From Anoplolepis gracilipes (taxonomy: Eukaryota; Arthropoda; Insecta; Hymenoptera; Formicidae): 64,000 bases of DNA. Numbering within the stretch: position 1 is the first letter of the stretch; each line of letters opens with the position of its first letter. Shown here piece after piece: positions 1 through 13,758 of this stretch. Position numbers and translations under genes: made by a program. The notes beneath the pieces are model-generated. The model searched no databases. It saw nothing but the letters and a program-made list of their open reading frames with translations, and was not told where the DNA came from. The stretch lies in contig NC_132985.1 in assembly GCF_047496725.1 (NCBI RefSeq), positions 6,222,001 through 6,286,000 of the forward strand. Direction: 5' to 3'.

Positions 1-608
1 GTAAGGCACAATGCCTAGTAAGTGAGCGGTACCTGTTCCTGGGAACCTGCGGGCCATACGTACAATGATAGATGCTCCTAGGTAGGGTAGGTAGATAAAA
101 GCCGCGAAAATAATTGTCTGCAGGGGAATGAACCGGTTGGAAGGTGCCTGCTGGATTATTCATTAAATGCAAATTTTAACTTGTCTTACTCGAGATAATA
201 TTGGAAAATTATGGAAGCTCGCTCAGAAATTTGTGGAAGAGATCTAATAAACTTTAAATTAATAATAATCTCTATGTGTGTGAGAGAGAAGTGCAAAAAA
301 AAGGTTAAAAATAATGATGGGATAAAATCCGATGCGAAGTATATTTTATTGTTAAATCGCTGGCTTTACGAATATTATTAATTAATTATAGAAAATTCCT
401 GAGAAGAGTTTTATGCTGCCTAATCGAAAGATTAAAATATCTTTTATATTTTGTTAGTGATAAATATATATTTTAATCTAACAAATGTCGTCTCTACAGA
501 TAAAATCTATTTCTAAAAATATATATCTGATAAAACCTTTTGTAATTTATTACATTTTATTTATTCTCAGTCTAATAAAATTTCAGAGTAATTTAATTGC
601 ATTTATAA

Positions 609-1156
609 CAGGACGTCTACTCAAATCTTGTAAAAAAATTCCTTAAAAATTTCCTGATCCTCCAGGTATTTTTGTTCAAAATCCCAGAGAGTATTTAAAA
701 TATATTTTGAAGATTTTTTGATACAACTTTCTCTCTAAAATAAATTTTTTATGTGTTTTCTAATGTTTCTCATTTATAGGAGGGAAAAATACAAAGTATC
801 TTGAAATTTCAAGTGTTAGATTTATAAATGTACTGAAAGTATTGAATAACTTTCATAAGATAAATATTTTTCATTGGCATAAAATTTTCATTTTTTATCA
901 TTAAAATGTACAAAGAATATGTATTGCATATTCAGTTTTGTCAAGACATTAAATGTATAAACAAAAACGGATATATACATATATATATATATATGTATAT
1001 ATATATTTCTAATATATTTTAAACGTATAAAATTCGCTGGCCAATTATTTATAATATAAGAGCAAAATTATCAAAGAGAGAATTTTTTTTGCAAATGCAA
1101 AATAAATCCCTGAGAATTCCAGGTTTTGCATGTTTTTCCAGTGAGTAGACATCTTG
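609..1156 (+). mobile_element. Dispersed 0.5-kb repeat, copy A (both ends)
   Basis: It opens CAGGACGTCTACTC and closes with GAGTAGACATCTTG, an imperfect 14-bp terminal inverted repeat. TATAA is present just outside each end and may be a target duplication. The interior has the family pattern: subterminal TTCC-CTGA / TTCCAGG words, an A-rich middle and no coding capacity. A 28-base A run follows the right end. Confidence 0.8.

Positions 1157-1159
<3 letters not shown>

Positions 1160-1187
<28 letters not shown>
1160..1187. repeat. A28 run
   Basis: Uninterrupted A run right after repeat copy A. Confidence 0.95.
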
Positions 1188-1586
1188 CAAAGATCCAACT
1201 CGAATAGAATATTAAAGATTTTAATATTTCAATTTTTTCAAACCGTTGAACAATTTTTTGTTAACAACTTGCATATCTCTATAATTTTAGAGCTTACTGT
1301 GCGATTTACTTTAATTCAATTATTCCGCACAGTACTTCGAAGAGACGAAAATTAATAAACTGCGGTTTGCGTGAATACCCTCCTTTGCTTATCGATACAG
1401 ATAGAACTTTGTAGAATCTAGTCGTATATCCGATGGAAAAGCTTCTCATGGAGAGAGCCTACGTGCGCCTGTCGAGGCGCTCGTGCGGTTCAATGGAGTT
1501 TACAGACACGCACATACTATCAGCATAAACGACAGTGGCAGTGTGCATACGGAACATGTACAAGACGTATATAGGACGTGCACGAC

Positions 1587-1608
1587 TTACGCGCGTGTAC
1601 GCGCGTAA
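1587..1608. repeat. CG-rich hairpin, 10-bp arms, alternating purine-pyrimidine
   Basis: TTACGCGCGT, then GT, then ACGCGCGTAA: perfect arms around a 2-nt spacer in an otherwise AT-rich region. The alternating CG/TG steps are the type that favours Z-DNA. Confidence 0.9.
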
Positions 1609-2690
1609 TTTCACAAATGGATGCCTTTTGTGCGCATGACGGTAAATATGCGAAATTACACTGGCAATTGTCCGGCGAATTGCGCCTTTCGAAACAATTT
1701 CGATAGTGGCTGTACAAAACCGCAGACTAGATCGTCTCGTAAATTCGTGACATCGATTTGTGCATCGTATCTACTCCAGATGACCATCATTGCCTCAAGT
1801 ATATCAAGAGAAGCAAACCATTTTATGGCGAACATTTAATTAATCAATTTTCCTAATGGTTTCAATATACGCATTCCCTTTATATTAACGATTATATATA
1901 AATAAATAATGGGAGATAAAACGCAACAAAGAGAGATGAGAGAAAGAGATATAAAATAAAATAAATAAATAATAATTATATAAATTATATAAGTATTAAA
2001 AATTAAAGAAAAAGAGATGAGAAAGAGATATTTAAGATTTGAGAAAGATAAAGTTGATGTCTTTCGTAATAATTTATTATATAACTCTTTATATAATATT
2101 TACGTTTCCTCGTCTTTATTACTTTTCTTTTTTCCTCCGAGTTTAAAACTTTAAATAAATATCGAGATTTGCACATTTAATGTATTTCAAAGACATTATC
2201 GAATCTTATCTCTAAGTTAATGGTAAAGTTATTATTTAATAAGTACAAAATAAATAATCTATATAAAAATTAAGGTTAATGTTAAAAATACAATACTTAA
2301 AAAATTAATATAATGAAAAATTAATACCTTTGTTTGCAAATTTATCTGTATATTTGTGGGCATGTAAAAAGTTAATTTATACAACAAATTATAAATTAGA
2401 AGACTTCTTATCGAGATGACGGTGCTATGATTAGAATATTTGGAAATCAAATCAATGTTATCACAGCTGTTAACGTTGATTTTGGTATCTTGTTTTATTC
2501 AGAACATTGATTTTCTAATATTTGTATATTTTTTTAATCTATCACTGTTTTTAAACTGTCATTCCATCCACTGTATGTCAAAAGCATTTATACATAAGTG
2601 ATGCATGCATGTTATAACGAATTCGCATTAATGTACGACAAAAGGAATATTATATTATTTTATATATTTTATTTGTATATATCAAGTTAA

Positions 2691-2695
<5 letters not shown>

Positions 2696-2743
<48 letters not shown>
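2696..2743. repeat. (TA)n microsatellite
   Basis: About 48 bp of uninterrupted TA dinucleotides. Confidence 0.97.
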
Positions 2744-2748
<5 letters not shown>

Positions 2749-4409
2749 TACATCTATATTAAATAATAATAATAAAATAAATACATAGAAAGTCGAATGA
2801 GAGAATTTATAACAATTTCCTCTGTGCCTTTTTTAACTTGCACAATATTACAAAATTATCTTTTTCAGGGAAAATAAACGATACGCTTATTTTTTGATCG
2901 TTACGTTTACAAGCAACATATTTCGAAATTGTAATATCATTTATTAAGCTGCCTGGAGCGTTTTGTTACATTTTACCATGAATGTATCGCTGTTTTCTGT
3001 CGTGTACATTGCAGGCTATGTTGTCCTTTTTATTATGTTTCCCATGACAAATCTTCGATTTACTTTTGCGGTACGTTTAATTGCACACAATTAACGCGAA
3101 TTATTCGCAGCAATGTACGTATATGTGTATGACGTATGTATTTTTTCTCTAGAAAATAATTTTAAATCAATCGTGCATTAACAGATTTGAATTTCAGATG
3201 ACATAAAATCCGAAGCTAGTGATAAAGGTAAAATAGTGTTAATTGCATTAACATCTACATTTAAAATTTCCCTTGAATATATCTATATTTATTCCCTTCT
3301 GAAAAAGTAGTACTCTCATATATTATAATATCGTGTGTGTACGTGTGGGTACGGATTTTATATATGCAACACAGTTAGCGACTGTGTATATAAAAATGGC
3401 AGAAAAAACGAGTTGAATACTATAAACTATAAACGATCCACGAATCCACGAATGTGTTATCCGCATATGTGACTCTCATTTCTATAAAAACAGGAAAAAA
3501 ACAGGAAAAGAGACGAAAACATATCGAACCGGCTTACTGTCACTCGTCACGCGGCCTGTACTTCACTCGACTAACTGACATATGTCGAGCTGTTGGTCGT
3601 TCGTGCTGAAATTTCAGACTCTGTTGAATAAACAACGCCTAATTATTAAAAAAAAGATCACGTTGAGTTCAACGTTATGTGATGTTAAGTGATTATCGAT
3701 ATTCCACGCACGATATTCCATGATTAATATTTGTCATGCTTTATGTGCCGCTCATAATTTAAAAAAAATTACATTATTTACAAATAATCTTGCTTTTTTT
3801 TTTAGCTGTACAGTAAATCTCGAGTCAAACTTTTTAAATAAAATATCACCTGATTGTTTTCATTTTTTTCTAAACAATATTTATTTTATTTTATCATTCG
3901 ATATTCTCATATTAAGTATTTATTATATATTTATATTTATTAAATATTATAAATAAATATAATTATTATATTTATTAAATAAGACTTATTTAAATTAAAA
4001 TTTGCAGGAGTATATATAAATATTTTTTACTCTATCTTTCTCTGTAAATACAACTCGCAACTTTTTAATCTCTAGTTTTTTATATAATCTATACTATAAT
4101 TTAAGTATTTAAATTATCATCTTTAAAAAGGATTCTTTTATTTTTAAAGTGCGATGCAATTAAAGTTTTGCGATATAAGATAGATCGTGTATTAAATATA
4201 TCAGACGTTGTTTGATTCTCTTTTTTTAAGTGTTAAAAAGTACTATAAATTTTTTATTTTCAACAATATACTTACATATTTATTTAACAAATATTTAAAT
4301 TACTGAATTTGTTGAAATCCGTGCGTTTAAAATTTAATAAACCGATAAAACGTCACTATCTCCGCTCTGCCTGCCATTTGGTTTAGTTTCCCAAAAATTC
4401 GTCATTTTT

Positions 4410-4792
4410 TTGATCGTTTATAATTTACAGATACAATCTATTATTCTGTCGACGCTTTTATCAGACACATTAATTTCACAAATTGATCAGAGACTCCGCG
4501 AGGGTAAAAAGATACGTCACAGTAGGTTGGAACACTCTTTACAGACAATCGACCGTAATTTCCACCATGGCAAAATTCCCACGGACTTGCTGCTTGGCTC
4601 GCCGAACTGTAGTTTGTCTCGCTACAGAAAATCATTCGACATGGCTCATTATATTCGCTGACTATCAACAAATATGACACGTCAATTCGCGCCGAAACAC
4701 GATTAATTCGATACACGATGCTCGGGGCACCAACATGACAATTCAAATCGACCCAGAACACATATGCATTATGCAAAATTGGCGTCCTAGAG

Positions 4793-4824
<32 letters not shown>
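4410..4824. other. Unique block ending in a 32-base A run
   Basis: GC-richer sequence (4440-4780) runs directly into A32 (4793-4824). This could be a retroposed transcript, but no target duplication, parent gene or intact frame was recognised; the 111-codon minus-strand frame has no known features. Confidence 0.2.
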
Positions 4825-4826
<2 letters not shown>

Positions 4827-5842
4827 ATTTCTTTAGTAGTGACGTTTTATCTTTTTTAAAAAATAAACAACAAAAAATTTCATTTAAAAATACTCGTTCC
4901 AGCTGCCTCCCATCAAATGAAAAAATAAAATGTTTTATTTTTTTCACTCTACAGTTTGATTTCTTATTTTTGGATATATGTAACTCTACAGTAAAAATAT
5001 AATATTAATAAAATTATATAATGAAATATACCTACATAAATTATATAAATTTTATATATAAAATTAAATAAATAAAATAATGAAAACTGAGAGATGAAAA
5101 AAAATATACATGACATTAAATAAATTATATATGAAATATATCATACGATATGAAATGTAGACTTATTGTCATTTCAGTTAATGTACGTACAAACATCTCT
5201 TCCTCTGAATAATATCGTAATGTTCGTACGCGACCGACACAATAATTGGTAGACAATCAACACTGGATAAATCAAAGGATACGAGCACCGTTGAAATAAG
5301 TACATCACTATAAGCATTCGAGATTATTCTTTCGGTGACTGAATAATACGTGTCGCGAGTCTGAGGATCCATATTAAAGACTGAATAAATCAGCGGCAGG
5401 TTCTCGTCCCGATTACGCGAGATAACTCGTTTGTTCCTCGTTCGTTTCGCTTTTTAGCGGATTAGTAGTTATTAAAAGAGCACGGATCGTGTCGCACGAA
5501 CCAACAGACTCTCGGCTTTTACTCGTTATACTAATTACTTCGTCGGAGCGAGTTACAGCAGTCGCTTTGAATTATCTCGTCGCACGATAAAGGGTAATAG
5601 TCCAGGGACGAAAAAGAGAACGTGCTTGGCTAAAGCTGCTTGCGACGGTAATGGGATCGATATTTCTAACGACTACACAAATGAACGTTGATTTATCGTT
5701 ATCGAATATGGCTGGCGCGGTTAAAGTTTCGCATTGGATAAAACATGAGAGCGAAAAAATTCGTTACGTTACTTGCTTTACATGATAACATTCCAATTTA
5801 CATGATAACGTGAAATTTCGAGACATCTGTATGGAGGTACTT

Positions 5843-6262
5843 TCAGGCTGTCTACTGAAATCTTGTAAAAAAAATTCCCTGAAAATTCTTTGGTCTTCCA
5901 AGTATTTTTTCTCCAAAATTCCAGATAAAAACATATTTTCAAGATTTTATAAAATAAATTCTTTTATAATACTTTTCATTCGTATAAAGAAAAAAAAAAG
6001 CAAAGTCTCTTAAGTTTCAAGTAAATTTGTAAATGTACTAAAGAAAATAACTGAATGATTTTCGTTAAGATTAAAATTAAAACTTTCATAACATTTTTAA
6101 TTCTCATTTTTCTTTCTATTTTTTTACCACTAAAAATTAAAATCAAAATTGTACTGCATGTTCAATACTTTGTTAAAACACTGAATATATGAACAAAAAT
6201 GGATATTTATAGTGAGAGCAAAATTTTTTTTTAATTCCTTGAGTCCCAAAATTTCCTGATCT
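5843..6262 (+). mobile_element. Dispersed 0.5-kb repeat, copy B (left end, 3' truncated)
   Basis: It starts CAGGCTGTCTACTG with the family's ATCTTGTAAAA and ATTCCCTGAAAATTC words. The match fades after TTTCCTGATCTTTT, without the closing GAGTAGACAC end. Confidence 0.7.
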
Positions 6263-6812
6263 TTTAAACGTGACTTTTCTCATATCCTTCAGTCTCTTGC
6301 GCGCTTCCGGAAAATACCATAGACATTCTAATAAAAACTTTATGGCCACATCCGTTCAGAGACGTAAAGAAGGAATACATATAAAAAATACAAAACGTTT
6401 TATAAGGTACCTGTTTCTCAATTTGACGTTAAGTCTTTGTTTGATCCTTGATCTTTCGATCGTGCTGTTGACTTCAGTGACACCGAATTCTCAATCGTCG
6501 ATAACAGTGAATCAAAGCGAGAGAATAAATCGCTTGCACAAGTACCGAGGCGCGAGGACTATTTTAAACACATCGTAAATTACACGTTCATATAACGAAT
6601 GGTGATATTCCACGATGAGAACGCGAAGCGTTATAGGCTGATAAAGTTAGAACGATGATTTGCGGTTTGCACCCCGAATGTACAAACATCTGTTTATGAT
6701 TACTGGTCGAAGCTTGAATCACCTGTCATTTGCCATCTCCTATCAATTATGTTCGCTTATGTACCAGAATAGATGATGTTATGTCCAGAGATGAGGCGCG
6801 TTTTCTATGCTG

Positions 6813-6815
<3 letters not shown>

Positions 6816-6851
<36 letters not shown>
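6816..6851. repeat. (AT)n microsatellite
   Basis: About 36 bp of AT dinucleotides. Confidence 0.97.
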
Positions 6852-6854
<3 letters not shown>

Positions 6855-9800
6855 GCAATAAACTCCCAAAGAAATATTATATTATTTTGAAAAGACTGGA
6901 AATGTTCATTAAACGTTATAACTGATATCACTGTTCCTCGTATATTAATGTATACATAGATGTGATTAACGTGCCTGGGGGATGATCAGGCTATATGCAT
7001 ATATCGTGTATCAAAATCGACATATGACAAGTCGACTACAGATATAACAACTATAGGGCGTGACTGCGCTACAATAGAGTAGGTAGTAGAGATAATCTTA
7101 TGCCAACAGATTACCAGCGAAACACAGAGAGTTTATTACGAGCATGTTACGAGAGACGAAGCAAATGTCTGAAAAGAATAGTCTGGAAAACACGCAACAA
7201 TTTTATCAGTTCGAAGAATCTTTTTATATAATGTTTCATTATAATTATAAAATAATTTTAACATTTCAAACAGTTGAAATTATTTCTATAGTTAATTTCA
7301 GAATAAATGTAATAAATAAAAACATATATTGTAAGCAATAATAAGTAATTTATAACAAATAAAATACTTGTAACATTATTTAAAGTTAAATTTAATTTAA
7401 AAATTTAAATTTAAATTTAATTTATTTATATTTAAAATTACCATAGATATAATCATTCTAAAATATTGAAATTTAGAGAAATAAATTTTAAATTATAAAG
7501 CCCTTATATGCAACGCCATATTTACGATAATATATATATATATATATATATACACGGGAAATTTCAAATTTATAGATTTCAAATTTCAAATAGATCCATA
7601 AGAAATAAAAAAAAGATGTATAGCCTGTGATTATTAGATTGTCTCTATATATTTGTATAAAAATCGATACAATTAATTCTTAACAGACATCAATATTCGT
7701 AATTGAAAAGATATCACATGTTCGCGGTACAATTATATCAAAATCTTTTATCATTGATATAAATCTATATATATAAGAGTCGTATCAATTTCTAATCTAA
7801 ATATACCATATATTGGTTTATATATTCTCGATAGATTATGTTGCCGATCACATTAAAAAAAATGTTTAACATAATCAAGATAAGAATTTGTTAGATTACA
7901 CTGGTTTTATTTTGTATTTACATAAATATTCTTGAAATAAAAATATGTGTTTCAGCTTTCGATGTACTTGTAAGAAAAGACTTAAAATATGCTTTTAAAA
8001 AGGATGTTTATAACTTAAAATTCTTATCTATTTATAACATTTATATATTTGTAGCAGATGTATCTATGCCATAGTTTTAATGGATTAAAATTGGAAAAAC
8101 CGCTGTTTTTTGCTGGTGATAGCAACAATGAAATATTTTTAGATTTAAGCTTCTTCCACTAGCTTTTATTGGAAAAATTATTATATTGAATTGTGTATTG
8201 GTTGAAATTCACCGCGGTTCTTGAATAAAGTAAGAAAAGAGAGCATAACAAGAAACAGTTTTAAAACTCTTCAACGGGAGTGCTTGAGCATCGAGTTTCG
8301 AATCAGAAAAATGGAAAACGATTAAGTCCAAATGGGATTATTCGATAAGATTTATTGCTATGGACGATCGAAATCGCAGGACATCAAAATCTCATGATGA
8401 TATTTATCGATAACGTCTATTTTGTGATATCACATCTTTGTATTATTTGCGATTTCAAAACATATACTTTGTATAATTTTCCGTTTACGAAAATCTATTG
8501 TTTATGGACAGAATAAAATTAATGCAAGTTTCATATAATTTAATTTCAATCAGTATATTCTCCTCAAATTGTCTATTAGATTTTAAAATGTTCAATATCG
8601 TTAAACAGATAGAAACTTTGATTAAAACAGCGCATGCCTTGTATATCTGTTTAATATAAAAATAGAAAAATTTATTCACACGAAGAATTATTTTTATTAT
8701 GCATATATAAAAAAAATAGAAACACACCTGTTTCTTTATTTTTAAATATATAAATTATAAATAATAATATGTATATAATAATACTTAAATATTAAATTTA
8801 CTGAATGTATTAAGGCTCTAAATAATTTTTTTATATTAATAATTTTTCTGTTATCACATTATCTCAGATGTACGCAAAGAGCAGCAAAAAAAAAAGCGTG
8901 ATCGATCTACGAAAAGTTGTGCGATGGGAGCTTAATAATGCTGTATTTTTTAAAAACTCACCCTTTGCAGAAAAAGAGAATCCGAAAGCTTCACGAAAAA
9001 CATAAAAAATTTGAAAGCGGTTGGTTGAAATTTGAATTGTGGGACGTGAAATTGGATACGTGATAGCGTGAGTTTTCAACATAAATACATTTCGCAAAAA
9101 AAAAAAAAAAAAAACAAAAAAAAAAAAAAATTTCCTTGTTTCCAATGTATGTTTTGTATATTTTCATCTGAATTTCAAGCTTTTGACAGGTCTGTATAAA
9201 CTATGCTTGTTTGTTCCAATATCAATCTGTAATCTGTACGATCATCTTTTCTACCATGTTGCGCTTTATTTGTTTCGAAAGTGATGGGTCTTGACGTAAT
9301 GACATTGATAAAAAAAATTGTTATTACAAAAATGTATATATATATATATATACATATTAATTATTATATAATACATATAATATAACAATTCTGGCATATT
9401 AAATTATATGATATCAAAAAAAAAAGAATTATTATATCATTATAATAATTACAGAAAAGTAATGAATTTTCTGAATAAATTTCCAACGATTTGTTTTAAA
9501 AAATTTTTGGGTTACACGTCACTTGACATAATACTTTAATTATTGATATATAATAATTTCTTTTTGATCTTGACGTTTCTAATGAAATTTTAGTAATTAA
9601 GTTAAAAAGTTATTTAAAAACAATTATTAAACAAGTTAATAATAACACTTACATGTAAAATCTGACTGGTAATAGATATTTAATTATTTAACAAGAAATA
9701 TTATATTTAAATATTTTATTAAATTTTCGCCAATAAAAGTATCTCGCGGGTTTTCGTTAAAAATTAAATATATATATTTTAATTGCCATTAAAATATAAT

Positions 9801-10272
9801 ATGACAATTAAATAAGTTTTATCTACATTTACTTATGATTTCATTTCTCTGATAAAATAATAGACATCAAACTCAATGACATTAACTTAACTAAAATATC
9901 TTCATAATTCGATATACGTATAACAGATGCATCCATATCAGATACATCCATCATGTATCTACTAAGTGACCCAATGAAATATTCACGACGTAAAGGGGGA
10001 ATATAAAAAATTGCGAAGGGCGATTTTATTTCCAAGAGTATCGAAAAGCGAAAAATATCTCGTTGGACACTTTCGTTAGCCGAGCTTATCCATGGGAGCA
10101 TCGCCGTCATAAAAATACATGCGATGTCGCGGTTCTTGATGACTAGGAAGCGAGCTTATCGTAGCGTACGTGCGCAACGGCGGGAACGAAACGGGGATAA
10201 CATGTGATAGTGCAGTACTTGCCCGATTTTTCGCACGAATATACATCGCTGCATACTTGCATCAACGACACC

Positions 10273-10347
10273 ATGGAGAACGCGGAAAATGAGAAGATAC
10301 GGGTGAGGATGAAAAAGGAGCGCGATGCAAGGAAATGTAGGATGTAA
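10273..10347 (+). CDS. Weak candidate: 24-codon ORF or first exon of a nested gene
   Basis: A CACCATGG start context opens a 24-codon frame whose product begins MENAENEKIRVRMKKERDAR and ends KCRM before TAA. The last codons overlap a good donor (GAT|GTAAGT at 10344), and a TTTCAG acceptor occurs about 50 bp on; using that short intron gives only nine more codons (starting at the split codon) before a stop. The charged segment faintly recalls a bZIP basic region but lacks its spacing. It sits in a CpG-containing block on the strand opposite the semaphorin gene. It could equally be chance or a noncoding RNA. Confidence 0.15.
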   Translation: MENAENEKIRVRMKKERDARKCRM

Positions 10348-10385
10348 GTGCCGCATCAACGTGCGGATAATTTAGCGAGTGCATG

Positions 10386-10790
10386 TTAAATTTCAGAGTA
10401 TTGTTCCCGCATGAGCATTGAAGGAAGTTGGAGTGAAAATGCGGGTCGGTCAAATAAGAAAATTCAATTGGCAGAAAGAAGGTCGTTACATCTTACAATT
10501 ACTATAAATCATAATTATATAATCAAAATGGAAAATTCTGAAGAGATAATTTGTAATGTTCAACAACATTTTGTAATTTTTTTTTCCAGAATGTTGGATT
10601 TTATGTAAGAGAAGAAAATGCTATTAGATATAAAAATTTAATCTGTCATATATTTTTTTAAAACTGAGAAATTTAAATTTCAGATTATTGTTTCTCGCAT
10701 AAGAGAGTTTTAGTGAAAATATGGGTCAGATAAGAAAATGAAATTTGCAGAAAGAAGGTTGAAATCTTATAATTATTATGATAAAAATAA
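10386..10790. repeat. Diverged tandem duplication (about 110 bp units, offset about 287 bp)
   Basis: The unit at 10386-10503 recurs at 10673-10790. Both start with AAATTTCAG followed by a TATTGTT-YCGCAT pattern, share GTGAAAAT-YGGGT, ATAAGAAAAT and TTGGCAGAAAGAAGG-like stretches, then drift into AT-rich sequence. Divergence with small indels suggests an old event. No function is apparent, although both units begin with a splice-acceptor-like sequence. Confidence 0.6.
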
Positions 10791-10867
10791 TAAATTTTTA
10801 AGACACAAACCGTAATGTACTCAAAAACTTCAATAAAAATATTTATATAAATATTAAATACTTTTCT

Positions 10868-10891
10868 AAAAAAAAAAAAAAAAAAAAAAAA
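10868..10891. repeat. A24 run
   Basis: Uninterrupted A run. Confidence 0.95.
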
Positions 10892-11336
10892 TTAAGAAAT
10901 TATGTAATAGTTACGTAAAACTAATAATATAAAAAAATCTAACATAACATAATAAAGATACTTCCCTTCATTTTTATTCAAATCTGTGAGTGAAGAGAAA
11001 TTATTTTTGTTATCATACAGCAGGAAAATTTGATATTGCATGTCATGTATATATTTTGAAAGGTAGAAGGGAAAAGGCTCTCTGACCGGCACGTAATGTA
11101 AAAAAGTGTACTTAAAAATAAGAAAAAGGGAAAAAAAGAAGGCTAAATTGCCGTATCTCGCCTGAGATGGCGTGGGACGAATGAATTCCGGCGGAACACA
11201 AAGACACAAGCGGTAGCGAGAACGTAGCGCGGGAAACGAAAGAAATTCTAAAGGACTGCCACGGAAATGGATGCTTTGGGAATAGAGTATTAAAGGCGTA
11301 CCGAAAGAGAGAGTTCTCTGCGATGAGAGTGAAAAA

Positions 11337-11356
11337 GAGAGAGAGAGAGAGAGAGA
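11337..11356. repeat. (GA)n microsatellite
   Basis: About 20 bp of GA in a purine-rich block (11100-11420) that also yields a long low-complexity Ser/Leu/Phe frame on the minus strand. Confidence 0.95.
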
Positions 11357-13203
11357 AGGTGGAACGGTCGTGAGGGTCGAAAACGAAGCGGAAAGAGCGA
11401 CTCGTTGGGAGAGGAAGATGGACCAAAAAAGGCGACTCTTACATTCGGAAGCCATATCGGACCGCGTGACTCGAATAAAGGTCATAGGTTGAATTTTCGT
11501 GGCTGGACGTGAGAATTAGGCAGGAAATGCGATGATTCGTTCCACCCACTACTTTATCACTAGTCTGAAAATTTCGCCGAAGGCTATCGATTCGACTCTT
11601 CTTACAGCTGATTTTGACATTTCCTATGACGTTCGAATTGAGTGCTTATGTGATATATACAAATTTCTTTTTTACGTATATATATATATATATATATATC
11701 TGTCAGTTAAATCAATTAATATCTCTAATATTATAATATATAATATAAATATAATATATATATTTTTAATAATTATGTATCATTTGTAATGATGTAGAAT
11801 AATAAGTTGTATTACTAATTTTTCAAAAAAGAGTAAAATGTATAAAATCAATTCATTATACAATATTATTCAGAGCTGTATATATTATTGAATTATACAA
11901 AATAATTCGTTTATAAAAATAATTTCTTTTAATAAATCTTGATACTTATTAAATTTGTTATAATTATTTTAGTCTTTATTCAGCAATATTTGTTAAAATT
12001 TTATTAAAACATTTTACTTTTATTGCACACTATTTGCAAATAATTTTTTGGGAAAAGAAAGAAAAATGAAATATTTGTGCTTCTGTATTTAAGGAATTTA
12101 GCAAACTCTTCTTGAAATATTTCTCAAAAATACGCTAGAGAATTGGTTGACGGAAAGTACCAATAAACTTTTGATCCACTTCTCATTACATTCTGACTTT
12201 ACGATATAGTCTCACTGCTCTAAAATGCCGTGAAATTGAGGCAACTAGAATTGAAAATTTATTTGATTATCGCAGGAGGATATTAGTTTGTTAGAAAAGT
12301 TGCGTTGAAATCGCAGCGAGCGCGTTGCAAGTAAAAATTGAGTTCTCCATCGTGTGTACAAAATTCGTCAATTGAATTGCATCAAAGATTCATGTTGTTG
12401 CGGATACAAGTTTTGCTGTATAAAAATGAAAAAATATTATAACACGCACACACGAGAAAAAGATTTATTGCATCGCTCAATCTTTCATTAAGCAACAAAT
12501 TTTTTTTGATAACATATAGTTATTGCTAATTGCAAACTTTCATGCTACAAGCTTCTATCATTTCAGAATAAAATCCTTTTTAAAGCGATAACAATTTTTG
12601 CCATTTGCAAGACACCAATAATACAAAAAGAATATAATACTGGGCTGCAATTAAAGCGTGTAAAATGTGTTTTTTTTTGTCACGTATATCTCCTCGTTTA
12701 TGTATATTTAAATATATATTTAAATATTACAGTTCTCTGCAGTCAGGCACATTTAATCCAATCGATCGACATATTCGCAACTTTCATTTTGTGCTAAGTT
12801 ATATGATTTCGATGAATAAAAAAACCAACCGCGTTCGCGATTAATTAGTTATTTTCTTCCCGATTTTTACGGTTATTCGTATTTATACAAATTTTATTAC
12901 ATTTTTGCATACGTTTATAAAAACTATTTTTCAATAATATCCCAAGTATTTTATTTAACTATGATTAAATACAGACCAATATCACCACCAATTACAACAG
13001 TAACCGTAAAAAAATTATTTTTTATACCATTGTTATATGAATTCAATTTTTTATTACAGCAACCGTTTACAATTAATAAAAAAGGATTAATTTTTGGTTG
13101 GCAGCAAGAAAAACTAAAAAAATATTAATTCGAACTTTTACATCATATTCAGTCTATTAATCAGAGTGTGCATAATTTGCAGTCTAATTTGTTGTACATA
13201 CAT

Positions 13204-13225
13204 GATGTTACTTGCCAGTAACATC
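13204..13225. repeat. Small perfect hairpin, 9-bp arms
   Basis: GATGTTACT-TGCC-AGTAACATC. A simple palindromic site with no clear role. Confidence 0.9.
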
Positions 13226-13733
13226 AAACATTTAAACAGTATTTTTATTACAGATTATTACGTTCAAAATGTATCATATTTTGATGGGACGTAAAAACGC
13301 TTCGTAGAACTTTAAAAAGCCTGGAAATATTTGATCGGTTGTGCTGACAATTTAATTTCTCAATCTCACTTATACACACACAATTTAAATCTGTTGAATA
13401 TCTTTGAATCTGATTATACGTCTATAAATTTAAAAGTGTACTGTTGGATTCCATTCCATTACTATTTATTTCGGTTGCACGAGAATTAATTGCTTCAATA
13501 AATTTTTAAAAAAATGATGAAATAAAAGAGTATGCATTTTTTTTCAGTAGCGATTTGCAATAGTGACGAAAAATTCAGCAGAACAGTTGAATCCTCCATC
13601 TCGCACTATTTTTTTTTTCTTTTTTTGTTTTTTAACCCGTGTCGTATTGATCGTTGCAATAGTAAACAGCGCGATCTTGCATCGTCGAACCTGCGGTGAA
13701 ATTTATTTCGGGGAGGTTTATTTGACTTCCCTC

Positions 13734-13758
13734 TTTTTTTTTTTTTTTTTTTTTTTTT
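13734..13758. repeat. T25 run
   Basis: Uninterrupted T run, followed by CTTTTTTTT. Confidence 0.95.

Noticed and set aside
1..167. Open minus-strand frame reaching the window edge (about 53 codons)
   Set aside because: It does not match any semaphorin segment and has no clear acceptor; most likely chance.
10892..11485. 197-codon minus-strand frame
   Set aside because: It is the antisense of a purine-rich tract (Ser/Leu/Phe low complexity), has no domain, and its tail is AT-rich intron sequence.
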